The notes under the pieces: generated by a model
Database searches by the model: none
What the model saw: the letters and a program-made list of their open reading frames with translations, nothing else
Told to the model about the DNA's origin: nothing
Made by a program: the position numbers and the translations under genes
Shown: one piece after another, positions 1 to 5,685 of the stretch
Position numbering within the stretch: the stretch's first letter is position 1
Layout: every line of letters begins with the position of its first letter
DNA from: Geothrix sp.
Lineage (GTDB): Bacteria > Acidobacteriota > Holophagae > Holophagales > Holophagaceae
Length of the DNA: 5,685 bases
Assembly: GCA_023701165.1 (NCBI GenBank)
Contig: JAMPXL010000091.1
Span: forward strand, 1-5,685
Reading direction: 5' to 3'

Positions 1-1755
1 ATGGCGCTGGGGAATCGCAGCGGCGGCAGCCTTCGAGGGTCCCGCAGCTCCCGGCAGACGGACGGCATCTCCGGGACGCAGGGCCCTGACCGCTTCCGGA
101 TTGAGGCGCATCAGCTCGCCGAGGGACAGCTGCCGCGCCCGGGCGATCTTGGCCAGGGTGTCGCCGGGCCTGGCCCGGTAGCTGGCGCCGGCGGGCTCGT
201 CCACCGGTCCGGCAGCGGGCGGGTCCACCTTCGCCGGAGCGGGCGCCTCGGCGGCGGGAGCAGTCACCGGGATGGCGGGCACAGGCGCGGGGCCGGGATC
301 AGCAGGCAGCGCGGGAAGGGGAGCCAGCGGCTGGTCCCCCAGCAGCTTCACGCGCTCGATGCGGGGCGCCTGATCCCGGACATCCGGGCCGGAGCTGGGG
401 GGCGGCACCAGCAGCCGCTTGCCGGCCTTGAACTGCTTGGCACTCAGGTCGTTGGCGTCCAGCAGTTCATCCGGTGTGAGCTTGAACCGCCTGGCCACCT
501 TGGCGAGGGTGTCCCCCTTGCGCACGGTGTAGTGCTGGAAGGCCGGTTGCTTGCCACCGGTCATGCGGGCGAGCTGGCGCAGGCACTCCAGCGCCTTGCC
601 GGGCGGCACGCGGAGGGTGTAGCTCCCCGGCGGCGTGGAGCCCCTCAGCAACTCGGGATTCAGGGCCTTCAGGGTGGCCGTGTCCGTCCCGGCGCAGCGG
701 GCCAGCACCGCGAGGCTGGTCATGCTGGGCACGGACACGGTCTCGTAGGTGTAGGGGGCCAGGGGCACGATGCGCAGGCCGTAGCGCTCCGGGTTGCGGC
801 CCACCAGGATGGCCGCGCAGAGCTCGGGGACGTAGTTCTTGGTTTCGGTGCGGAGCCAGCGCGAGCGCGCCATGTCCCAGAAGTTCCGGGTGCCGAGGTT
901 CTGGTAGGCCCGCTCCAGCGTTCCGGGGCCCGCGTTGTAGCCGGAGACCGCCAGGTACCAGTCGCCTGAGGTCTCGTAGAGCCGCTTCAGGTAGCGGGCG
1001 GCAGCGCGGGTGGATTTCACCGGGTCCCTGCGCTCCTCCACCCACGCGTTGGCCGTGAGTCCGTAGATGCGGCCCGTGGAGCGGATGAACTGCCACATGC
1101 CGACGGCCTTGGCGCGGCTCTTGGCCTCGTTGCGGAAGCCCGATTCGATGACGGCCAGGTAGGCCAGGTCCTGGGGCACGCCCTCTTCCGCGAAGACCTG
1201 GCGCACCATGGGCATGTATGTGGCGGCGCGGCCCAGGGCGTTCTCCATGAAGCCGCGCTTGGTGGTCGTGAAGAGGCTCACCCAGGTGAGCACCTTGTCG
1301 TTCAGGTCGATGGGGAAATCGTAGGTGGCGCCCTTCTCCGCCTCGCGGACCTTCTCCAGCTCGATCCGGAGTTCCTCCCCGCTGATGGAGACGACCTCCT
1401 CTGCAGCCTTGAGGCCCGGCTCCGCATCCGCCGGGGCTTCGGCCGCCAGCTGGTCCTGGACATCCTTCAGCCGCTGGAGCAGGGCCTGGGCTTCCGGGCC
1501 CTGGAGCAGTTCCGCCGGCCAGTCGGCCGTGAGGACATCCGCCTCCTCGGCGCGGTCCTCCGCGGCATCGTCATCCTCCGCTTCCAGGGCCTTCTCGGCG
1601 GCCTCCACGAGGGCGCGCAGCCGGGCCAGGCGGACCCCGTCCGACTCCGCCGCCCGCGCGGGGGGAGCGGCCGTCAGATGCGTCTGGGGGGACGGCACCG
1701 GCGGCTGCGCCGGCACCGTCCCCCAGAGGAGCGTGGCCAGGATGGGAAGAGGCAC
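1..1755 (-). CDS. mltD: MltD-like membrane-bound/periplasmic lytic murein transglycosylase with LysM domains (3' end outside window)
   Basis: 585 residues are visible, open to the left edge. A hydrophobic start (PILATLLWGTVPAQ) looks like a signal peptide with cleavage near A16; its n-region has no basic residue and there is no lipobox cysteine, unlike lipoprotein MltD of E. coli. Residues 33-142 are acidic, Ala/Glu-rich and probably helical. The SLT domain follows at about 185-330: AYLAVIESGF with catalytic E204, GMWQFIRSTGRIYGL at 219-233, ERRDPVKSTRAAARYL at 241-256, GYNAGPGTLE at 272-281 and NYVPE at 307-311. Such enzymes cut the MurNAc-GlcNAc bond, forming 1,6-anhydro-MurNAc. A degenerate LysM-like stretch (335-384) precedes clear LysM domains at 409-451 (YTVRKGDTLAKVARRF) and 526-568 (YRARPGDTLAKIA), which should bind peptidoglycan; a Pro/Ala-rich linker (453-525) separates them. 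The GTG at 1755 is the only standard start between the in-frame stop at 1842-1840 and the signal sequence. It lies 4 bases after gcvH and has a poor Shine-Dalgarno. Confidence 0.93.
   Translation of the reverse strand, partial: MPLPILATLLWGTVPAQPPVPSPQTHLTAAPPARAAESDGVRLARLRALVEAAEKALEAEDDDAAEDRAEEADVLTADWPAELLQGPEAQALLQRLKDVQDQLAAEAPADAEPGLKAAEEVVSISGEELRIELEKVREAEKGATYDFPIDLNDKVLTWVSLFTTTKRGFMENALGRAATYMPMVRQVFAEEGVPQDLAYLAVIESGFRNEAKSRAKAVGMWQFIRSTGRIYGLTANAWVEERRDPVKSTRAAARYLKRLYETSGDWYLAVSGYNAGPGTLERAYQNLGTRNFWDMARSRWLRTETKNYVPELCAAILVGRNPERYGLRIVPLAPYTYETVSVPSMTSLAVLARCAGTDTATLKALNPELLRGSTPPGSYTLRVPPGKALECLRQLARMTGGKQPAFQHYTVRKGDTLAKVARRFKLTPDELLDANDLSAKQFKAGKRLLVPPPSSGPDVRDQAPRIERVKLLGDQPLAPLPALPADPGPAPVPAIPVTAPAAEAPAPAKVDPPAAGPVDEPAGASYRARPGDTLAKIARARQLSLGELMRLNPEAVRALRPGDAVRLPGAAGPSKAAAAAIPQRH
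1684..1726 (-). repeat. Long imperfect inverted repeat (possible mRNA hairpin) inside the start of the transglycosylase gene
   Basis: On the plus strand, CTGGGGGG-ACGG-CA-CCGGCG (1684-1703), loop GCTG (1704-1707), then CGCCGG-CA-CCGT-CCCCCAG (1708-1726). This gives 17 GC-rich pairs interrupted by one bulged G and a 2x2 CA/CA mismatch. In the mRNA it begins about 29 bases after the GTG start and spans codons roughly 10-24, at the signal peptide cleavage region. No T-run follows it in the transcribed direction, so it is not a standard intrinsic terminator. It could dampen translation of this gene relative to gcvH or act as an mRNA stability barrier, or be a by-product of GC-rich Ala/Pro codons. 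Confidence 0.6.
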
Positions 1756-1759
1756 GGGC

Positions 1760-2143
1760 CTAGTGGCTTTCGGCGCCCACCAGGGCCTCGTAGGCCTTGG
1801 CGTCCAGAAGGCCGGCCAGGTCGCCCGCCAGCTTGATCTTCACCATCCAGCCCTTGCCGTAGGGGTCCTCGTTCACGGCTTCCGGATGGTCGGCCAGGGT
1901 CGCGTTGGCTTCGAGGACTTCACCGCCGACCGGCATGTTCAGCTCGGAGACGGTCTTCACGGATTCCACTGTGCCGAATTCCTCGCCGGCCCCGAAGGCC
2001 TCACCCGCCTCGGGCAGGTCCACGAACACCACGTCGCCCAGGGCGTCCTGCGCATAGTGGGTGATACCCACCAGCGCGGTGCCGTCGCCCGCGGGCTTCA
2101 GCCATTCGTGGTCCTTGGTGTACTTCAGGTCGGCAGGGAACAT
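1760..2143 (-). CDS. gcvH: Glycine cleavage system H protein (lipoyl carrier)
   Basis: 127 residues, full family length. GcvH shuttles the aminomethyl intermediate from GcvP to GcvT, and electrons to the L-protein, on a lipoyl group. Visible hallmarks are the N-terminal YTKDHEWL at 8-15, VGITHYAQDALGDVVFVDLP at 25-44, the lipoylation motif VESVKTVSEL at 59-68 with K63 as the predicted lipoyl-lysine, PVGGEV at 71-76, and the C-terminal NEDPYGKGWMVKIK at 91-104. All parts needed for a working carrier are present. The ATG at 2143 has a strong GGAGG just upstream. It lies 40 bases after gcvT and only 4 bases before the transglycosylase start, so it is co-transcribed with both. No gcvP lies in the window, so the decarboxylase must be encoded downstream of the left edge or elsewhere. 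Because gcvT is internal to the cluster, no glycine riboswitch is expected directly before this gene, and none is seen. Confidence 0.98.
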   Translation of the reverse strand: MFPADLKYTKDHEWLKPAGDGTALVGITHYAQDALGDVVFVDLPEAGEAFGAGEEFGTVESVKTVSELNMPVGGEVLEANATLADHPEAVNEDPYGKGWMVKIKLAGDLAGLLDAKAYEALVGAESH

Positions 2144-2147
2144 GGAT

Positions 2148-2152
2148 CCTCC
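2148..2152 (-). promoter_or_regulatory. Ribosome binding site of gcvH
   Basis: GGAGG on the minus strand, four bases before the ATG at 2143, within the 40-base gcvT-gcvH spacer. It is the strongest Shine-Dalgarno match in the window, consistent with high synthesis of a small carrier protein that is usually needed in excess over its partner enzymes. I see no hairpin or promoter in the rest of the spacer. Confidence 0.75.
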
Positions 2153-2183
2153 AGTGGGGTCTTTGTTGACGGATGGTCGCAGG

Positions 2184-3299
2184 CTACTTCGTCCGCTTGT
2201 AGAAGGGTGTGGGGATGATGTCGGCGTCCACGGCCCGGCCGCGGATCTCGATCTGGATGCGGCCGCCCACTTTGGCCAGTTCTGTGGGGACGTAGGCCAG
2301 GCCGAGGTTGATGCCGCAGGTGGGCGAGGGGGCGGCGCTGGTGACGAAGCCGATCTGTTTGCCGTCCTGCACCACGGGCATGTGGTCGCGGGCGATGTCG
2401 CGCTTCTCCAGGGTCTTGAAGCCCACCAGCTTGCGCGGCGCGGGGGCTGCCTTGGCGGCCAGCAGGGCCTCGCGGCCCATGAAATCGCCCTTGTCCAGCT
2501 TCACGATCCAGCCGAGGCCGGCTTCCAGTGCGTGGATGGTGTCGTCGATCTCGTGGCCGTAGAGGGCCATCTTGCATTCCAGGCGGAGGGTATTGCGGCA
2601 GCCCAGGCCTGCAGGCAGCAGTCCCTTCGGGGTGCCCGCGGCCATGACGGCGTTCCAGAGCTTTTCCGTGTCCCCGGCAGCGCAGTAGAGCTCGAAGCCG
2701 TCCTCGCCGGTGTAGCCCGTCCGGCTGATGAGGCACTTGACCCCGGCCACTTCGCCGTGGGTGAAGAAGTAGTAGCCGATGGGATCCAGCGGAGTCTTCG
2801 TGAGGGGCTGGAGGATGTCCACGGACAGGGGGCCCTGGAGCGCGATCTGGCCGGTGGCGGGGCTTTCGTTCACCACCGTGCAGTCGAAGGCGGGGGCGTG
2901 CTTCTGCACCCACGCGAAGTCCTTGTCCGAATTGCCCGCGTTCACCACCAGCAGGAACTCCTGCTCGCCCTCGCGGTAGACCAGCAGGTCGTCCACGAAG
3001 GTGCCGTTCTCGTAGAGGAAGGCCGTGTAGTGGACCTGGCCGATGGCCAGCTTGGAGACGGCATTGGGGGTCAGGTGCTCCACCAGGGCCAGGGCGCCGG
3101 GGCCCTTCACGCGGATCTCGCCCATGTGGCTCACGTCGAAGAGGCCGGCCCTGGTCCGCACGGCCTCATGCTCCGCGAGGATGCCCGCGGGATACTGCAC
3201 GGGCATGTCCCAGCCGCCGAAATCGACCATCTTGGCGTTCAGGGCGCGATGGGCCGCGTTCAGGGGCGTCTTCATGAGTTCGGACACGGAAGTGGACAT
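2184..3299 (-). CDS. gcvT: Aminomethyltransferase, glycine cleavage system T protein
   Basis: 371 residues, close to E. coli GcvT (364). T-protein takes the aminomethyl group carried on lipoyl-GcvH and, with tetrahydrofolate, releases ammonia and forms 5,10-methylene-tetrahydrofolate (EC 2.1.2.10) in the cytoplasm. The N-terminal folate-binding domain shows TPLNAAH near residue 11, DFGGWDMPVQY at 26-36, FDVSHMGE at 54-61, the VDDLLVYR stretch at 102-109 that carries the conserved catalytic aspartate (D103/D104), and RTGYTGEDGFE at 193-203. The C-terminal barrel carries VGFKTL at 292-297 and the VTSAAPSPT/LAYVP signature at 319-338. The usual GARDTLRLE signature reads GCRNTLRLE at 233-241. The ATG at 3299 is chosen because it has a GGAG six bases upstream and matches the family N-terminus; the frame stays open much farther upstream, but that part overlaps sfsA and gmhB and has no homology I recognise. 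gcvH follows after 40 bases. Confidence 0.97.
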   Translation of the reverse strand: MSTSVSELMKTPLNAAHRALNAKMVDFGGWDMPVQYPAGILAEHEAVRTRAGLFDVSHMGEIRVKGPGALALVEHLTPNAVSKLAIGQVHYTAFLYENGTFVDDLLVYREGEQEFLLVVNAGNSDKDFAWVQKHAPAFDCTVVNESPATGQIALQGPLSVDILQPLTKTPLDPIGYYFFTHGEVAGVKCLISRTGYTGEDGFELYCAAGDTEKLWNAVMAAGTPKGLLPAGLGCRNTLRLECKMALYGHEIDDTIHALEAGLGWIVKLDKGDFMGREALLAAKAAPAPRKLVGFKTLEKRDIARDHMPVVQDGKQIGFVTSAAPSPTCGINLGLAYVPTELAKVGGRIQIEIRGRAVDADIIPTPFYKRTK

Positions 3300-3305
3300 G
3301 GGGAT

Positions 3306-3309
3306 CTCC
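3306..3309 (-). promoter_or_regulatory. Ribosome binding site of gcvT
   Basis: GGAG on the minus strand, six bases before the ATG at 3299. It settles the GcvT start, because the same frame remains open for more than a kilobase upstream across sfsA and gmhB. It lies in the 26-base gap after the sfsA stop, so gcvT can recruit ribosomes independently of sfsA translation. Confidence 0.75.
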
Positions 3310-3325
3310 AGCGGGAAACCCCAGT

Positions 3326-4066
3326 CTATCGCCTGGGAACCCAGGGCAGAAGGCCCGGGACTTCCCAGCCGAGGCTCCACAGACCACCCGGACCCTCGCT
3401 TGTGATGAGACGCACAGCCAGAGGCAGGACGAGGACGCCGGTCTGGGCCGCGCGGTCCAGCTCGGCGGCATAGGCCGGATCGATCTCCCGGGCCGCGTCG
3501 AAGCGGTCCACATCGGTCCGGTGGACGAACAGGGCGATGGCCGCCCGGTGGCCCTCGCGCGCCATGGCCTGGAGTTCCCGCAGGTGCTTGGTCCCCCGCT
3601 CCGTGACCGCATCCGGGAACAAGGCCCAGGGCCCCTCCTTCAGGGTGGTGTTCTTCACCTCGATGAACACCTGGCGGTCCTCCCCGTCCAGGGCCAGCAC
3701 ATCGATGCGGCTGTTCTCGGCGCCGTATTTCACCTCGGTGCGGACGCTGTGCAGGCCCGGCAGGCCCGGCAGCACATCCCGCCGGGCCGCTTCCGCCACC
3801 ACGCGGTTGGGCATGCCCGTCTCTACGCCCACCCAGCCCCCGGGCCTCGCCACCGCCAGCCAGGTGAACTTCAGCTTGCGGGCCGGATTGGCTGCGGGTT
3901 CCAGCAGCACCCGGTCGCCAGGCTCCCAGCAGGTCTTCATGGAGCCCGTGTTGGTGGTGTGGGCCGTGACGACGGAACCATCCGCCAGGCGCACGTCCGC
4001 CAGGAAGCGCTTGTAGCGCTGGAGCAGCGTGCCCGCCACCAGGCCGGTCTTCTCCAGCAGGATCAT
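3326..4066 (-). CDS. sfsA: SfsA, sugar fermentation stimulation protein / DNA-RNA nuclease family
   Basis: 246 residues, slightly longer than the 234 of E. coli SfsA; the surplus is at the C-terminus, ending in a Trp/Pro/Arg-rich tail. Family hallmarks in order are QRYKRFLADV at 16-25, NTGSM at 39-43, EVKYGAENSRID at 111-122, IEVKN at 135-139 and FPDAVTERGTKHLREL at 150-165. The N-terminal part matches the OB-fold region. D122, E136 and K138 fit a PD-(D/E)xK nuclease-like site in the C-terminal part. E. coli SfsA was named for stimulating maltose metabolism and binds DNA; members are annotated as nucleases, but the cellular role is poorly defined. The E. coli-type HCPNTG motif is HTTNTG here, so the Cys-Pro pair is lost. 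The ATG at 4066 overlaps the gmhB stop (ATGA) and aligns with the family N-terminus. There is no clear Shine-Dalgarno, so coupled translation is likely. The family call is very safe; the biological role is not. Confidence 0.95.
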   Translation of the reverse strand: MILLEKTGLVAGTLLQRYKRFLADVRLADGSVVTAHTTNTGSMKTCWEPGDRVLLEPAANPARKLKFTWLAVARPGGWVGVETGMPNRVVAEAARRDVLPGLPGLHSVRTEVKYGAENSRIDVLALDGEDRQVFIEVKNTTLKEGPWALFPDAVTERGTKHLRELQAMAREGHRAAIALFVHRTDVDRFDAAREIDPAYAAELDRAAQTGVLVLPLAVRLITSEGPGGLWSLGWEVPGLLPWVPRR

Positions 4067-4620
4067 GGCCACTGGGCCAGGATGCGATCCACCGCTTCGG
4101 CCAGGTCCGCGGCCACCAGGTCGGCGCCGGCGCCTTCCACCTGGGCGCCGTAGCCTGTGCGGACCAGGGCCACGCGGCACCCGGCCCGGCGCCCCGCCTC
4201 CAGGTCGATGGCCTTGTCGCCCACCATCCAGGAATCCGGCAGGTGGAGCCCATGCTCCTCCGCCGCCCGGAGCAGCATGCCGGGGTTGGGCTTGCGCTCC
4301 GGGTGATCGGCCACGGCATACTCCCCCTGTCCCTGCTCATGGTGGGGCGAGGCGTAGACCGCGTCGACGTGGGCGTGCTCCAGGGCCAGCAGCGTGCCCA
4401 TGCGATCCATGACGGCGGCGAACTCCGGCCAGCCGTACTTGCCCCGGCCGATGCCGCTCTGGTTCGTGACCACCACCACGGGAATGCCCTGGGCATTCAG
4501 CCTCGCCACCGCGGCAGCGGCGCCGGGGATCAGCGCCAGGCGCTCCGGATCACTGAGGTAGTCCACTTCCTCGTTCAGGGTGCCGTCCCGGTCCAGGAAG
4601 ACGGCGGGCCGCCGCGTCAT
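4063..4620 (-). CDS. gmhB: D-glycero-D-manno-heptose 1,7-bisphosphate 7-phosphatase-like HAD hydrolase (GmhB family)
   Basis: 185 residues, the usual size for GmhB/HisB-N type HAD-IIIA phosphatases. HAD motifs appear in order: DRDGT with nucleophile D10 and acid/base D12; TNQSGIGRG at 52-60 (motif II); RKP with K110 (motif III); GDKxxD at 134-139 (Mg2+-binding motif IV). In the family, GmhB removes the C7 phosphate of heptose 1,7-bisphosphate in the cytoplasm, on the way to ADP-heptose for lipopolysaccharide core. The structural zinc loop (E. coli pattern CPHH...CDCRKP) keeps its spacing but reads SPHH at 91-94 and HPERKP at 106-111, so all three cysteines are gone. The ATG at 4620 is preferred over an in-frame GTG at 4641: it overlaps the upstream stop as ATGA, and the extra residues lie outside the HAD domain. 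There is no strong Shine-Dalgarno, which suits translational coupling. Related HAD-IIIA enzymes act on other sugar phosphates, and no other heptose gene is visible, so the substrate is inferred. Confidence 0.85.
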   Translation of the reverse strand: MTRRPAVFLDRDGTLNEEVDYLSDPERLALIPGAAAAVARLNAQGIPVVVVTNQSGIGRGKYGWPEFAAVMDRMGTLLALEHAHVDAVYASPHHEQGQGEYAVADHPERKPNPGMLLRAAEEHGLHLPDSWMVGDKAIDLEAGRRAGCRVALVRTGYGAQVEGAGADLVAADLAEAVDRILAQWP

Positions 4621-5685
4621 GGAATCCACTCGGCCACGCACACGTCGAACTGGCGGGAGCCGCGCGGATTCCGGCCGCTCACCCAGAGCAGCTTCTTCCC
4701 GTCCGGGCTGAAGTGAGGGAAGGAGTTGAACACGCCCGTCCAGGTGAGCCGCTCGAGCCCCGTGCCGTCGAGGCGGATGCGGAAGAGGTCGAAGCCCCGG
4801 CCCCGGCCCTCCTGGTCGTGATGGTTGGTGGCAAAGACGAGGCCCCGGCCATCCGGCGTGAAGATGGGCGCGAAGGCCGCGCCCGGCAGCTTTGTGAGCT
4901 GCCGCTTGCCGGTGCCGTCGGCGTTCATCACCCAGATGTCCATGTCCATGGGCTCCACCAGATGCTGCTTGAGCAGGTCCTTGTACTTCGCCGTGGCGGC
5001 CTCCCCCTTGGGGTAGTTCGTGCGCCAGGCGATGAGCTTCGAATCGGGGCTGAACACGGCCCCGCCGTCGTAGCCCACGCCGTCCGTCAAGCGGACCAGG
5101 TTCTTCCCGTCCAGATCAGCCCGCCAGAGGTCCACATCCCCGCCCCGCTCGCTGGTGAAGACGACCCACCGGCCGTCCGGAGACACGGTCGCCTCCGCGT
5201 CGTAGCCCGGCGAGGCCAGGAAGGGTTTCGCGTCCTTGCCGTCGGCAGTGGCGATGTAGAGGTCATAGCCCTGGAAGACCGGCCACTGGTACTTGCCCGG
5301 CGTGAAGGGGGGCGCCTGGGGGCATCCGGCGCCATCTCCATGGGTGCTGGCGTAGAGCACCCGGCCGTCGCCGGGCAGGAACCAGCCGCAGGTGACGCGG
5401 CCCTGCCCCGTGCTCACCCGCTTCTGGTCCGTTCCGTCCGCATTCATCGTGTAGAGCTGATCGCAGGCGTGGCCCTCCCGCGTGCTCTGGAAGACGATCC
5501 GCTGGCCGTCGTGGGACCAGTAGGCTTCGGCATTGGAGCCGGTGCTGGTGAGCTTCCTCACGTTGCGGAGGTGGGTCTCGCGAACGTCCCGCAGCTCGTC
5601 CCCGTGCATCCGCGCCTCCACCGGGCCGCTGGCATGGGCGGGCGCGGCGGGCTGGGCCTGGAGCAACAGCGGGCAGAGGGCGGCG
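4617..5685 (-). CDS. TolB-like PD40 beta-propeller exported protein (5' end outside window)
   Basis: 355 residues are visible, ending at a TGA at 4619-4617. About six repeats of the WD40-like/PD40 type found in TolB can be seen: segments resembling (F/W)SPDG(K/R)xxxF at visible residues about 53-67, 98-112, 163-178, 207-222, 270-286 and 321-337. They alternate with D-(I/L)-W/Y/F...ADGT...LT strands such as DIWVMNADGTGKRQLT. This predicts a single beta-propeller, probably periplasmic. The first visible residues (AALCPLLLQAQPAAPAHA) look like the hydrophobic core and Ala-X-Ala cleavage region of a signal peptide. The frame stays open to the window edge, so the true start lies beyond 5685; the TTG at 5666 falls inside the signal sequence and is not a credible start. 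Partner and ligand are unknown. There is no pal, tolA, tolQ or tolR nearby, so calling it TolB itself is not justified. Fold confidence is high, function low. The stop overlaps the next gene by 4 bases. Confidence 0.85.
   Translation of the reverse strand, partial: AALCPLLLQAQPAAPAHASGPVEARMHGDELRDVRETHLRNVRKLTSTGSNAEAYWSHDGQRIVFQSTREGHACDQLYTMNADGTDQKRVSTGQGRVTCGWFLPGDGRVLYASTHGDGAGCPQAPPFTPGKYQWPVFQGYDLYIATADGKDAKPFLASPGYDAEATVSPDGRWVVFTSERGGDVDLWRADLDGKNLVRLTDGVGYDGGAVFSPDSKLIAWRTNYPKGEAATAKYKDLLKQHLVEPMDMDIWVMNADGTGKRQLTKLPGAAFAPIFTPDGRGLVFATNHHDQEGRGRGFDLFRIRLDGTGLERLTWTGVFNSFPHFSPDGKKLLWVSGRNPRGSRQFDVCVAEWIP

Noticed and set aside
1..969. 322-residue plus-strand frame at the left edge
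   Set aside because: It is antisense to the transglycosylase, whose SLT and LysM motifs read continuously on the minus strand.
467..1096. 209-residue minus-strand frame within the transglycosylase
   Set aside because: It is a frame-shifted reading of the same strand; the real frame carries the catalytic Glu, GYNAG and LysM motifs without interruption.
2144..2183. gcvT-gcvH spacer as a possible riboswitch or promoter site
   Set aside because: Forty bases is too short for a glycine riboswitch, and only a Shine-Dalgarno can be recognised.
3332..3345. Small inverted repeat CCTGG-GAAC-CCAGG before the sfsA stop as a possible terminator
   Set aside because: Only five pairs, inside coding sequence, and no T-run follows in the transcribed direction.
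2061..3473. 470-residue open frame on the plus strand, antisense to gcvT
   Set aside because: It lies opposite a clear GcvT, its composition (Gly/Ala/His/Val-rich) looks like the reverse reading of GC-rich codons, and it has no recognisable domain.
3300..4496. In-frame upstream extension of GcvT that would give a 770-residue protein
   Set aside because: The extension covers sfsA and gmhB in the wrong frame, has Trp/Pro/Arg-rich shadow composition, and a good ribosome binding site marks the true start at 3299.
5664..5666. TTG as start of the propeller protein
   Set aside because: The frame continues upstream into hydrophobic residues that form the signal peptide core, so the start is beyond the window edge.

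Overview
The window reads as ordinary chromosomal DNA from a GC-rich Gram-negative (diderm) bacterium. All genes lie on the minus strand and are tightly packed. A heptose-phosphate phosphatase of the lipopolysaccharide pathway, an exported LysM murein transglycosylase and a TolB-like exported propeller protein point to an outer-membrane organism. The overall flavour fits Acidobacteriota, perhaps Holophagae/Geothrix-like, or a deltaproteobacterial-type lineage. That placement is an inference from protein style, not a demonstrated assignment.

Layout in the direction of transcription (right to left): (1) 5685-4617, 5'-truncated TolB-like/PD40 beta-propeller protein with the end of a signal peptide; (2) 4620-4063, GmhB-type HAD phosphatase; (3) 4066-3326, SfsA; (4) 3299-2184, GcvT; (5) 2143-1760, GcvH; (6) 1755-1, MltD-like lytic transglycosylase with LysM domains, running off the left edge. 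Genes 1/2 and 2/3 overlap by 4 bases (ATGA). The later gaps are 26, 40 and 4 bases. No promoter or convincing rho-independent terminator is visible between genes, so one polycistronic transcript is likely. No stretch above 300 bases lacks a gene.

Functionally the cluster mixes one-carbon metabolism (GcvT and GcvH, two of the four glycine cleavage components; GcvP and the L-protein are not here) with envelope genes (GmhB, MltD, and the exported propeller) and SfsA, a nuclease-fold protein. I see no mobile element, CRISPR array, RNA gene or undescribed system. The points most worth a second look are a GmhB whose zinc-loop cysteines are all replaced, a long imperfect hairpin just inside the transglycosylase gene, and a substituted signature residue in GcvT. 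The long plus-strand reading frames are shadows typical of GC-rich DNA.
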